From: Ruminococcus sp. Phil11
Lineage (GTDB): Bacteria; Bacillota; Clostridia; Oscillospirales; Ruminococcaceae
NCBI GenBank assembly: GCA_001940925.1
Contig: MSGZ01000025.1
Span: 17,008-81,007, forward strand
Length of the DNA: 64,000 nucleotides
Direction: 5' to 3'
The notes under the pieces were generated by a model. The model saw only the letters and a list, made by a program, of their open reading frames with translations, did no database searches and was not told the origin of the DNA. Shown in pieces: positions 42,324-50,701 of the stretch. The position numbers and the translations under genes are program-made. Position 1 is the first letter of the stretch, and each line of letters begins with the position of its first letter.

Positions 42324-43838
42324 ATGCAGACCAATGTACTGGAATATCTGGAGCAGACGCTCCCGCGGGTGCCCGATAAGGTCGCATTCGCGGACGATCA
42401 GACACAGCTCACCTTTGCGCAGGTCTCGCAGAATGCACGGGCGATTGGCTCGGCACTCGCTGCGGACGGGCTTTCGGGTGAGCCTGTCGTTGTGTTTATG
42501 GAAAAATCACCCGCGGCGATCAATGCCTTTTTCGGCGTGATCTATGCGGGCTGCTATTATGTTCCGCTGGATATCGAGATGCCGGCATTCCGCATTGAGA
42601 TGATCCTCGAACAGCTGCAGCCGCGCGCGGTCATCTGCGACGGCACCACGGAGCCGCAGCTCGCACAGTTCGGCTACACCGGCAAGACCTATCTCTTTGA
42701 CGAGACCGTGAAAACGCCGGTCAATGATGCGGCACTCGCGAAGATCCGCGAAAAGCAGCTCGATATCGACCCGATCTATATTGTGTTTACGTCCGGCTCG
42801 ACCGGCGTGCCGAAGGGCATTCAGGCCTGTCACCGGTCGGTCATCGACTATATCGAAAATCTCTCGGAGACGCTCGGCTTCAACGAAAATACCGTGTTCG
42901 GCAACCAGACGCCGCTTTATTTCGACGCCTGCCTGAAGGAGCTCTATCCGACGCTGAAATTCGGCGCGACCACATGGCTCGTCCCGAAGCAGTGCTTCTC
43001 GTTCCCGATCAAGCTGGTCGAGTACCTGAATGCGCATCAGATCAACACGGTCTGCTGGGTCGTTTCCGCGCTGACGATGATCTCTGCGACCGGCACCTTC
43101 AAGACTGTGAAGCCGGAAACGCTGCATACCGTGGCATTCGGCAGCGAGGTCTTTCCGGTCAAGCAGTTCAGGATGTGGCGCGAGGTCCTGCCCGATGCGA
43201 AGTTCACGAACCTCTACGGTCCGACCGAGGCGACCGGCATGAGCTGCTACTATCATGTGAACCGCGACTTTGCGGATACCGATGCGATCCCGATCGGTAA
43301 ACCGTTCCGCAATACCGGCATCATTCTGCTGGACGAGAACAACAATGAGGCCAAATACGGCGAGCCCGGCGAGATCTGCATCCGCGGAACCTGCCTGACG
43401 ATGGGCTACTTCGGACAGCCGGAGAAAACCGCCGAGGTTTTTACGCAGAACCCGCTGCAGAAGCGGTATCCGGAGCTCATCTACCGCACCGGCGACATCG
43501 CGCATTACAACGAGGACGGCGATCTTGTGTTCGTCTCCCGCAAGGATTATCAGATCAAGCACATGGGGCACCGCATTGAGCTCGGTGAGATCGAGATCAA
43601 CTGCGGTCTGTTCGAGGGCGTGGAAGCCGTCGGATGCATCTATGATAAGCAGAAGGGCAAGATCGTTCTGTTCTATACCGGTCCGGCGGAAAAGGCTGCG
43701 CTCGCTTCCTATCTGAAGCAGCGTCTGCCGCGCTACATGCAGCCGAACCGCATCCGGCAGATCGACACCATGCCGCATACGCCGAACGGCAAGCTCGACC
43801 GCAAGGCACTCACCGCAATGTACGAGCAGGAAGCATAA
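42324..43838 (+). CDS. dltA: D-alanine--carrier protein ligase (DltA-like AMP-forming ligase)
   Basis: 504 residues. Adenylate-forming motifs in order: FTSGSTGVPKG near residue 155, LYGPTEATG near 300, YRTGDIAHY near 390, and the catalytic Lys in PNGKLDRKAL near 490. Length, the short motif set and the following carrier/MBOAT/SGNH genes match DltA, which activates D-Ala and loads it on DltC. AAGGAAGG is 8 bp before ATG 42324. The substrate could be another amino acid given the racemase neighbour. Confidence 0.88.
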   Translation: MQTNVLEYLEQTLPRVPDKVAFADDQTQLTFAQVSQNARAIGSALAADGLSGEPVVVFMEKSPAAINAFFGVIYAGCYYVPLDIEMPAFRIEMILEQLQPRAVICDGTTEPQLAQFGYTGKTYLFDETVKTPVNDAALAKIREKQLDIDPIYIVFTSGSTGVPKGIQACHRSVIDYIENLSETLGFNENTVFGNQTPLYFDACLKELYPTLKFGATTWLVPKQCFSFPIKLVEYLNAHQINTVCWVVSALTMISATGTFKTVKPETLHTVAFGSEVFPVKQFRMWREVLPDAKFTNLYGPTEATGMSCYYHVNRDFADTDAIPIGKPFRNTGIILLDENNNEAKYGEPGEICIRGTCLTMGYFGQPEKTAEVFTQNPLQKRYPELIYRTGDIAHYNEDGDLVFVSRKDYQIKHMGHRIELGEIEINCGLFEGVEAVGCIYDKQKGKIVLFYTGPAEKAALASYLKQRLPRYMQPNRIRQIDTMPHTPNGKLDRKALTAMYEQEA

Positions 43839-43858
43839 CAAAAACGGAGGAAAAGAAG

Positions 43859-44098
43859 ATGGATGAGATTCGCGAAACGATCATCGGCATCCTGCAGGAT
43901 CTGCATGAGGATGTTGATTTTGAAAACGAAACCAGACTGATCGACGGCAAGATCCTTGACTCCTTTGACATTGTGACGCTCATTTCTGAGCTGAGCAATG
44001 AATTTGACGTCACCATTCCGGCAGACAAGATCGTGCCGGAGAACTTCAACTCGGCGGATGCACTCGCCAATATGATCGCGGAGCTTGAGGACGAATAA
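43859..44098 (+). CDS. dltC: Aminoacyl carrier protein (DltC-like)
   Basis: 79 residues, acidic four-helix carrier protein with the phosphopantetheine Ser in ILDSFDIVTLI near residue 35. It accepts the amino acid from the DltA-like ligase. An ACGGAGG ribosome site precedes it. Its stop codon overlaps the start of the MBOAT gene (TAATG). Confidence 0.92.
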   Translation: MDEIRETIIGILQDLHEDVDFENETRLIDGKILDSFDIVTLISELSNEFDVTIPADKIVPENFNSADALANMIAELEDE

Positions 44099-45690
44099 TG
44101 CTGTTCACCGATTCGCTCTTTATCTTCGGGCTGATCCTGCTGTTTTTCGTCTATTTCCTGATCCCGCAGAAATACCGCTGGATGCTGCTGCTGGCGGCAA
44201 GCATCGCGTTTTATGCGTATTCCGGCTGGACGAATCTGCTCTACATCGGGGCGACGGCCGTGACGACATTCTTTGTCACGAAGCGCATCGAGAAAATGGC
44301 GGCGGCGGCAAAGGATGCCGTTTCTGCGCATAAATCCGAATGGAGCAGGGACGAGAAAAAAACGTTCAAGGAAGCCGAAAAGAAAAAGCGCAGACGCTGG
44401 CTCATACTGCTGCTCGTGTTCAATTTCGGAATGCTCGCCGTTATCAAATACGGCGCGTTCACGATGAACAATCTGAACGGCATCATCGGCTGGTTCGGGG
44501 AGCGCGGGACGCTGCCTGTCCCGAATTTCCTGCTGCCGATGGGCATTTCCTTTTATCTGTTCCAGACAATGGGCTATGCGATCGACGTTTACCGCGAGAA
44601 ATATCCCTGCGAAAAGAATTTTGCGAGACTGGCACTGTTCGTGTCCTTCTTCCCGCAGCTCATTCAGGGACCGATCTCCCGGTATGACGACCTTGCAAAG
44701 GGGCTCTATGCCGGAAACGGGTTTGACGCGGAGCGCGTCCAGCTCGGCGTGCAGCGCATTCTCTGGGGCTACTTCAAAAAGGTCGCGCTGGCAGACCGCA
44801 TCCTGCCGGCTGTCACGCTGCTGATCTCCGATCCGGAGCAGTATCAGGGCATGTACGCGCTGCTCGGGATGCTTTACTACACGCTGCAGCTTTACGCCGA
44901 TTTCACGGGCGGTATTGATATCACAATCGGCATCGGGCAGGTGCTCGGTATTCCGGTTACGGAGAATTTTCAGCGTCCGTTCTTCTCGAAAAATATTACC
45001 GAATACTGGCGCCGCTGGCATATCACGCTCGGTACGTGGTTCAAGGACTATCTGTTCTATCCGGTCAGCGTGGCGCAGCCGATGCTGAAGCTCTCCAAAT
45101 GGAGCCGCGAAAAGCTCGGCAAAAACATCGGCAAATATCTGCCGGTGTATGTCTCGACGATCGCCGTCTGGTTCGTGACGGGTCTCTGGCACGGCGCGGC
45201 GTGGAACTTCATCGTCTGGGGTCTGCTGAATGCGGTCATCATCCTGATCTCCGAACGCTGCACCCCGCTTTACAACAAATTTCACAAGAAATGTGCGTGG
45301 AGCAATTCGCGCCCCTATGACGGGTTCATGGCGATCCGCACCACGCTCATGATGGGCTGCCTGCGTATGTTTGACTGCTACCGCGATGTGCCGCTGACGT
45401 TTAAGATGTTCGGCACGATGTTTACGAAGTGGAATGTGCAGATCTTTGCGGACGGCAGCCTGATGAAGCTGAAGCTGACCGGCGCGGATTACGGCGTGCT
45501 GATCGCCGGAACGCTGATCCTGTTCACGGCGAGTATGCTCGGCAGAAAGGGCAGCGTCAGAAAGCGCGTCTGGGAAAGATCCCGCGTGCTGAGCTGCTGC
45601 CTGACCGTCGTGCTGCTGCTGACCGTGCTGATCTTCGGTGCCTACGGCATCGGCTACGATTCCAGTCAGTTCATCTACAATCAGTTCTGA
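44098..45690 (+). CDS. dltB: MBOAT-family acyltransferase (DltB/AlgI-like)
   Basis: 530 residues with ten or so membrane spans. MBOAT motifs: FFPQLIQGPISRY near residue 185, EYWRRWHITLGTWFKDYLFYPVS near 300, and the invariant active-site His in TGLWHGAAWNF near 363. A charged insertion at about 60-100 (many Lys/Glu) and total length are closer to AlgI than to the shorter B. subtilis DltB, a common feature of clostridial relatives. It would pass the amino acid from the carrier across the membrane to a teichoic acid or polysaccharide. Confidence 0.9.
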   Translation: MLFTDSLFIFGLILLFFVYFLIPQKYRWMLLLAASIAFYAYSGWTNLLYIGATAVTTFFVTKRIEKMAAAAKDAVSAHKSEWSRDEKKTFKEAEKKKRRRWLILLLVFNFGMLAVIKYGAFTMNNLNGIIGWFGERGTLPVPNFLLPMGISFYLFQTMGYAIDVYREKYPCEKNFARLALFVSFFPQLIQGPISRYDDLAKGLYAGNGFDAERVQLGVQRILWGYFKKVALADRILPAVTLLISDPEQYQGMYALLGMLYYTLQLYADFTGGIDITIGIGQVLGIPVTENFQRPFFSKNITEYWRRWHITLGTWFKDYLFYPVSVAQPMLKLSKWSREKLGKNIGKYLPVYVSTIAVWFVTGLWHGAAWNFIVWGLLNAVIILISERCTPLYNKFHKKCAWSNSRPYDGFMAIRTTLMMGCLRMFDCYRDVPLTFKMFGTMFTKWNVQIFADGSLMKLKLTGADYGVLIAGTLILFTASMLGRKGSVRKRVWERSRVLSCCLTVVLLLTVLIFGAYGIGYDSSQFIYNQF

Positions 45691-45712
45691 CGGCAGGCTT
45701 TGAGGAGTGACC

Positions 45713-46780
45713 ATGGCAAAGAATAAAGTGCTGATCGCCGGTCTGGCCATGACGCTGACCGCCGGTGCCGTGCTGGCTGCCTATCAGCGGCTTGTCCAGC
45801 CGAAATATATGTCCGATGTGGTCGAGGGCAATCTCATTGCGGGTTACTACAGCAGCGGCATGGATCATGATGTGCTGTTCGTCGGCGACTGCGAATGCTA
45901 CGAGAATTTCTCGCCGGTGACGCTCTGGCGGAATTACGGCATTTCGTCCTGCATTCGCGGCTCGGCACAGCAGCTCATCTGGCAGTCCTATTATCTGCTG
46001 GAAGATACGCTGCGGTATGAGAAGCCGAAGGTCGTCGTATTCAACGTGCTTTCGATGAAATACGGCGAGCCGCAGAATGAGGCCTATAACCGCATGTCCA
46101 TTGAGGGGATGCGCTGGTCGTCCTCGAAAATCGGCAACATCAGGGCGTCCATGACGGATGAGGAAAGCGCGCTTTCCTACGTCTTTCCGGTGCTGCGGTA
46201 TCATTCCCGCTGGAGTGAGCTGACATCGGATGATTTCAGATATTACTTCGGGGCAAAGCCGAATTTCTTTTCCGGCTATTATCTGCGGGCGGATGTGAAG
46301 CCTGCGCAGAATGTCCCGAATCCGACACCGCTGACCGACTATGCGTTCAGCGATACCTGCTGGGATTATCTCGGCAGAATGATGCAGCTCTGCGCGGAGA
46401 ACAATATTCAGCTGGTGCTCATCAAGGCACCGTCGCTGTACCCGTTCTGGTATGACGAATGGGATCAGCAAATCACTGATTACGCGGAGAAGTATCATTT
46501 ACCCTATGTCAACTTTTTGAATGACGACAAGCTGGAAGCGACAGGCATTGATTTTGAGACGGATACCTATGACGGCGGCCTGCACCTGAATGTGTACGGC
46601 GCGGAAAAGCTTGCCGACTGGTTCGGCGGGTATCTGAAGGACAGATACGATCTTCAGGATCGCAGTCAGGAGCCGGTGCTTCAGGCAGAGTGGAACGAGA
46701 TCTGCGCCAGATATGACGCGGAGATCGAACGGCAGCTGAACAATCTGGAGCAGTACGGCAATGTCAAGGGAGAGGCGTGA
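45713..46780 (+). CDS. dltD: DltD-like SGNH-fold protein with Cys at the nucleophile position
   Basis: 355 residues. One N-terminal span (VLIAGLAMTLTAGAVLAAY) then an extracytoplasmic SGNH-hydrolase-like domain. The block-I motif reads FVGDCECYENF, where GDS is expected, so the nucleophile Ser is replaced by Cys. A downstream DGGLHLNVYG block supplies the Asp and His. In Dlt systems DltD sits outside and completes D-Ala transfer. GAGGAG selects ATG 45713. Confidence 0.82.
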   Translation: MAKNKVLIAGLAMTLTAGAVLAAYQRLVQPKYMSDVVEGNLIAGYYSSGMDHDVLFVGDCECYENFSPVTLWRNYGISSCIRGSAQQLIWQSYYLLEDTLRYEKPKVVVFNVLSMKYGEPQNEAYNRMSIEGMRWSSSKIGNIRASMTDEESALSYVFPVLRYHSRWSELTSDDFRYYFGAKPNFFSGYYLRADVKPAQNVPNPTPLTDYAFSDTCWDYLGRMMQLCAENNIQLVLIKAPSLYPFWYDEWDQQITDYAEKYHLPYVNFLNDDKLEATGIDFETDTYDGGLHLNVYGAEKLADWFGGYLKDRYDLQDRSQEPVLQAEWNEICARYDAEIERQLNNLEQYGNVKGEA

Positions 46781-46811
46781 GCCTTTCAACACAAGGAAAG
46801 GAAGATCAGAC

Positions 46812-47468
46812 ATGAACAGAAAAGCAATCCTCGCAGCGGTGCTCGCTGCGGCGATGCTCACGGGCATGACCGGCTGCGGCGGAAATACCGGCAGCAGCAC
46901 GGCGGATTCGTCCGCAGCGGCTGACAGCACAGAGCCTGCAGCGGAATCCGGGGATTCTTCGGAGGATCTGCCGGAGAGTATGCCGGACGATGATTTTGAG
47001 ACGGACAGCGCAGAAAGCTCTGACAGCGAAGCACCGCAGGATACACCCGCAGAGGCAGGCGCGATCACGTTTGACTATGTGCTGAACGGCACGACGATTG
47101 TCGTCGGTGAGGAGGCTGCACCGGTGCTCGAAAAGCTCGGTGAGGCAGAGAGCGTCTTTGAGGCTCCGTCCTGCGCGTTTACCGGTTCCAGCTATTACTA
47201 CACCTACGGCGGCGTACAGGTCGTCACCTATCCGGACGAGCACGATCAGTCGCTCAACCGGCTCTATGAGGTCGATCTGAACGACAGCACCGCTGCAACG
47301 AATGAGGGCATCAAGGTCGGGGATTCCTATGATGATCTCATTGCGAAGTACGGCACGCCGACACAGGAAACACCGGCTTACGCAAGCTATCAGACGGAGG
47401 GGAAGGCCGTCAGATTCTTCCTGGACGGAGACAGCATCAAGCAGATCGTCTACACGATCGTGATGTAA
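46812..47468 (+). CDS. Lipoprotein of unknown function
   Basis: 218 residues. A signal peptide with lipobox LTGMTGCGG gives lipidation at Cys 19 or so. A Ser/Asp/Glu-rich acidic spacer of about 60 residues follows. The C-terminal domain (from ITFDYVLNGTTIVVGE) contains LEKLGEAESVFEAPSC and GDSYDDLIAKYGTP, a repeat motif found in small periplasmic lipoproteins of Firmicutes. It is the last gene of the dlt-like run, 31 bp after the SGNH gene. Its role is unknown. Confidence 0.85.
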   Translation: MNRKAILAAVLAAAMLTGMTGCGGNTGSSTADSSAAADSTEPAAESGDSSEDLPESMPDDDFETDSAESSDSEAPQDTPAEAGAITFDYVLNGTTIVVGEEAAPVLEKLGEAESVFEAPSCAFTGSSYYYTYGGVQVVTYPDEHDQSLNRLYEVDLNDSTAATNEGIKVGDSYDDLIAKYGTPTQETPAYASYQTEGKAVRFFLDGDSIKQIVYTIVM

Positions 47469-47608
47469 GGGAACGCCGCCGTGTTGGGGAGTACGGCAGC
47501 ATTCCGATTTTACAGTGAAGGGTTCACGGCACGGCCGGACATATATCCGCGGCAGCACCGTGTACTGCATAAATAATATCATTTTTGAATGGGATTGGGG
47601 TATTTATC

Positions 47609-48442
47609 ATGGGTTTATTCAAAAGACAAAATGCGGAAAAGATCCGTTACCGCAGAGCAGACCGCGTTGATCGCGCGGAATTCCGCGGACGGGAGATTAC
47701 AGAGCTGGAAATGCCGGATTCTGTGATGATCATCGGGGAAAGCGGTTTCCGGGAGTGCCGGAAGCTCAGCCGCGCCACGCTTTCCAATACGCTCTGCGAG
47801 CTGGGTGCGTATGCGTTCCGTGACTGCGATATGCTCGAAAACGTCGTGATGCCGGGTGAAATGCGGTATCCGGACGGAACACCGGGCGTGATCGGGATCG
47901 GCTGCTTTGAGGGCTGCGGCCTTCTGCGGGAGATCACGATCCCGGAGGGCGTCTCCGTGATCGGCGCAAACGCATTCCACAACTGCGCCGCGCTGGAGGC
48001 TGTCACGCTGCCGCGCTCGCTGCGTGCGATCCGCACCGGTGCGTTTTCCGGCTGCGCAAGACTGAAAACGCTCCGCGTCGCATCCATGCCGGATCTGATC
48101 GCGCTGGATGCATTCGTCAATACGCCGCAGCAGGAGAAGATCCTTGCGACCAGAAAGCGCGTGCTGACGATCACGCATACGAGATCGTATACGCTGCCGG
48201 AGATCTATCAGTTCTCCACATCTGCGCATTTGATCGGGACGGAGCAGAGCGAGAGCAACATGTCCGTCATGCTGGATGCCGTGGACGATACCGGCATCAG
48301 CTTCCGCATCACGCAGTATAAGCACGCGGGCGGACGGCATACCGTGCCGGTCAATACGCCGACCAGACTGTTCTATGAGGAGTATGACTGCTCCGACAGA
48401 GTCGGTCTGCAGAAGGAAGAAATCATTGCGATGTATCGCTGA
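47609..48442 (+). CDS. LRR_5 (BspA-type) protein without signal peptide or dockerin
   Basis: 277 residues. Five or so LRR_5 repeats (EITIPEGVSVIGANAFHNCAAL pattern) occupy residues 35-165; the rest is unrecognised, with a beta-rich end. There is no export signal and no dockerin, unlike the five LRR proteins at 10-19.6 kb. The start at 47609 is chosen from a short GGGG ribosome site. It may act inside the cell or be a relic of the secreted family. Confidence 0.75.
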   Translation: MGLFKRQNAEKIRYRRADRVDRAEFRGREITELEMPDSVMIIGESGFRECRKLSRATLSNTLCELGAYAFRDCDMLENVVMPGEMRYPDGTPGVIGIGCFEGCGLLREITIPEGVSVIGANAFHNCAALEAVTLPRSLRAIRTGAFSGCARLKTLRVASMPDLIALDAFVNTPQQEKILATRKRVLTITHTRSYTLPEIYQFSTSAHLIGTEQSESNMSVMLDAVDDTGISFRITQYKHAGGRHTVPVNTPTRLFYEEYDCSDRVGLQKEEIIAMYR

Positions 48443-48449
48443 ACACAAC

Positions 48450-48498
48450 GGGCGCTGTCCGGGGCTGCGGGTTTCCGCAGAGGCTCCGGACGGTGCCC
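48450..48498 (+). other. Long imperfect hairpin between two genes
   Basis: GGGCGCTGTCCGG (48450-48462) pairs with CCGGACGGTGCCC (48486-48498), and CTGCGG (48465-48470) with CCGCAG (48475-48480) inside. It is followed by GCGCTGTTTTC and then the next ribosome site, so it could be an attenuator. Confidence 0.6.
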
Positions 48499-48523
48499 GT
48501 GCGCTGTTTTCAGGAGGGAAACC

Positions 48524-49051
48524 ATGCTCTTTATCCAGTTGATCACGCTGCGCTGGCAGAAGGATGTCCGCGATTCCGTTCATGCGGCGGCGCGGCGCGC
48601 AGTACGTTTTTGGCAGCTGCCGCAGGAGAAGCCCCAAGAGGACGCCGTGCTGATCCATTCGGTGATGCTGCGGCAGAATCCGGCGGGCATTGTCTGCGCC
48701 GGTGAGACAGTCCGGACGTTCGGCGCGGAGATCCTCTCCGATGACCCGCTGCGGAAGCCGCCGTATCCGGCAAGACTGCAGATCACGGAAGCAGACGGCG
48801 CATACCGGGTCGCATACTGCGGAAAGGACAGCGACGGGCTTTTCAGCGAAAAAATGTGCATTCTGCCCGGTGAATACGGCAGGATCGTGTACAATCAGCG
48901 CGGGGCTTACGACTATTCCGGCATCTGGTATTATGATCTGACGGTCTGCAATTTTGTCTGTGCGCCGTACAGCGATTACCGGCAAAAGCTCTTTTTCCGG
49001 AAGGAGCCGGATTCCCTTTTTGAGGATCTCCGGTATCTCCGGTACTGCTGA
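48524..49051 (+). CDS. Hypothetical protein
   Basis: 175 residues, soluble, mixed alpha/beta, no signal peptide. Aromatic-rich C-terminal half (GIWYYDLTVCNFVCAPYSDYRQ). I do not recognise a family. A clear AGGAGGG ribosome site lies seven bases before ATG 48524, and codon use matches neighbours, so it is a real gene. It is followed by a short T-rich hairpin. Confidence 0.75.
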   Translation: MLFIQLITLRWQKDVRDSVHAAARRAVRFWQLPQEKPQEDAVLIHSVMLRQNPAGIVCAGETVRTFGAEILSDDPLRKPPYPARLQITEADGAYRVAYCGKDSDGLFSEKMCILPGEYGRIVYNQRGAYDYSGIWYYDLTVCNFVCAPYSDYRQKLFFRKEPDSLFEDLRYLRYC

Positions 49052-49076
49052 ACCGCAAAAAAAGACGGTTTTTTTC
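49051..49076 (+). terminator. Short terminator
   Basis: AACCG (49051-49055) and CGGTT (49066-49070) followed by five further Ts. A short stem, but a good T tract. Confidence 0.55.
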
Positions 49077-49107
49077 CTGCGATCCGCAACAAATTTACCG
49101 GAATCGC

Positions 49108-49136
49108 TTGCAAAATTCTCCGGTTTATGGTATACT
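49108..49136 (+). promoter_or_regulatory. Sigma-A promoter of dut
   Basis: TTGCAA (49108-49113), 17 bp, TATACT (49131-49136). Confidence 0.8.
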
Positions 49137-49188
49137 AAATTGATAAGACGGATGTTCGTCCTGAACATCGTGAACGAAAGGGATAACC

Positions 49189-49626
49189 ATGAAGCTGACA
49201 TTCAAACGGCTGCGGGAATCCGCCGTGATCCCCGTGCGCGCAACTGCCGAAAGTGCCGGGCTCGACCTCTCGGCGTGTCTGGAGGAGCCGGTCGTCATTC
49301 CGCCGCATGAGATCCGCCTGATCCCGACGGGACTGGCCGCGGCACTCGACCGCTGCGACGCGATGCTGATGCTCTGCGCACGCTCCGGACTGGCCGCAAA
49401 GCACGGTATCGGCATGGCAAACGGCGTCGGCATTGTCGATACCGATTACCGCGGCGAGATCTGCGTGCCGCTCATCAATCAGAGCAGCGTGCCCTTTGAG
49501 ATCACAAACGGAATGCGCATCGCGCAGCTCATTACGGTTCCTGTTTATCTGCCGGAAACTGCGGAGGCCGACACGCTGCCGGATACGGCACGCGGCACGG
49601 GCGGCTTCGGCTCGACCGGAAGATGA
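49189..49626 (+). CDS. dut: dUTP diphosphatase
   Basis: 145 residues with the five trimeric dUTPase motifs: SAGLDLSA (1), CARSGLAAKHG (2), NGVGIVDTDYRGE (3, uracil pocket), NGMRIAQLI (4) and RGTGGFGSTG (5, C-terminal arm over the active site). It hydrolyses dUTP to dUMP, keeping uracil out of DNA. It sits first in a short operon with a small membrane protein and a PHP phosphoesterase. Confidence 0.95.
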   Translation: MKLTFKRLRESAVIPVRATAESAGLDLSACLEEPVVIPPHEIRLIPTGLAAALDRCDAMLMLCARSGLAAKHGIGMANGVGIVDTDYRGEICVPLINQSSVPFEITNGMRIAQLITVPVYLPETAEADTLPDTARGTGGFGSTGR

Positions 49627-49672
49627 CGATATAGACAGAACAAAAGAAAACCAAAAGAAAGGAAACTGCCAA

Positions 49673-49936
49673 ATGAAACTGAAGCTGACTTATCTGTTCC
49701 TCATTATCATTGCGATCTTAGTCGGGCATTACCTCGGCAATGCCTGCCTCAATGTGAGTGAGCCGGCACTTCGCTGGCTCGGCAAAAGCCTGATCTTTGA
49801 CATCGGACCGGCTACGCTCGGGCTCAGCGCGCTGAAGCTGACGGTGGAACTGAATGTCTCGATCAACTTCCTGCAGATCTTCTTCATCGCGCTGGCAGTC
49901 GCCATTGCGCCGAAGGTCTCGGATGCGATCAAATAA
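49673..49936 (+). CDS. Small membrane protein, DUF4321-like
   Basis: 87 residues with hydrophobic spans at about 5-25 and 65-82 and a conserved-looking middle (FDIGPATLGLSALKLTVELNVSINFLQI), which fits the DUF4321 family of Firmicutes. Function unknown. AAAGGAAA precedes ATG 49673. Confidence 0.75.
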   Translation: MKLKLTYLFLIIIAILVGHYLGNACLNVSEPALRWLGKSLIFDIGPATLGLSALKLTVELNVSINFLQIFFIALAVAIAPKVSDAIK

Positions 49937-50008
49937 CCGAAAACGGCATGTACCGCCGGCGAAGCTCTGCGGTACATGCTGTCTGTGTCAAAAGCGGAGG
50001 CATGTTCT

Positions 50009-50695
50009 ATGATGCGCTGGGAAACGCATATGCACACCGCAGAGGGAAGTGCATGCGGAAAGACACCTGCCGCGGAAATGGCTGCGTCATGCAGAGCGGC
50101 AGGCTATGACGGGATGATCGTCACCGATCATTTCTGGCACGGCAATACGGCGGTGAACCGCGATCTGCCGTGGGAGGAATGGGTGCGGCAGTTCTGTCTT
50201 GGCTATGAACATGCAAAGGCGGCAGGGGAGCAGATCGGTCTGCGCGTATGCTTCGGCTGGGAATACACATGGGAGGGCAATGACTTTCTGACCTACGGCT
50301 TTTCCCCCGAATGGCTGCTTGCGCATCCGGAAACGGTGACGCTCCAGCCGCTCGACTATTTCCGGATGATCCGCGGCGAGGGCGGCTGCATTGTCCATGC
50401 GCATCCGTTCCGGATCGCACATTATGTGCCGTATCTGAAGCTGCTGCCGGACAAGGTCGATGCCGTGGAGACGTATAACAGAGGCAATTACGAAGATATT
50501 GACAACGAACGGGCGGCGTGGTATGCCGAAAGCTACGGTCTGCCGCAGACCTCCGGCTCCGATGCACATGCAGCCGGGGCGTTCGGCGGCGGCATCCTGA
50601 CAGCGGCCGATATCCGTTCGTCCAAGGATTATGCAGATGCGGTTCTGCAGGGAAAAATCGCCGGACTGATCCGGCCGGATAATAACAGGGGGTGA
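50009..50695 (+). CDS. PHP-domain metal-dependent phosphoesterase
   Basis: 228 residues. PHP metal ligands in order: HMHT near residue 8, VTDHFWHG near 40, FGWEYTW near 80, IVHAHPFR near 130, and GSDAHAAG near 185. Related to YcdX/TrpH-type phosphoesterases and stand-alone PHP proteins acting on phosphate esters. GCGGAGGC selects 50009. Confidence 0.88.
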   Translation: MMRWETHMHTAEGSACGKTPAAEMAASCRAAGYDGMIVTDHFWHGNTAVNRDLPWEEWVRQFCLGYEHAKAAGEQIGLRVCFGWEYTWEGNDFLTYGFSPEWLLAHPETVTLQPLDYFRMIRGEGGCIVHAHPFRIAHYVPYLKLLPDKVDAVETYNRGNYEDIDNERAAWYAESYGLPQTSGSDAHAAGAFGGGILTAADIRSSKDYADAVLQGKIAGLIRPDNNRG

Positions 50696-50701
50696 ACTGC
50701 A

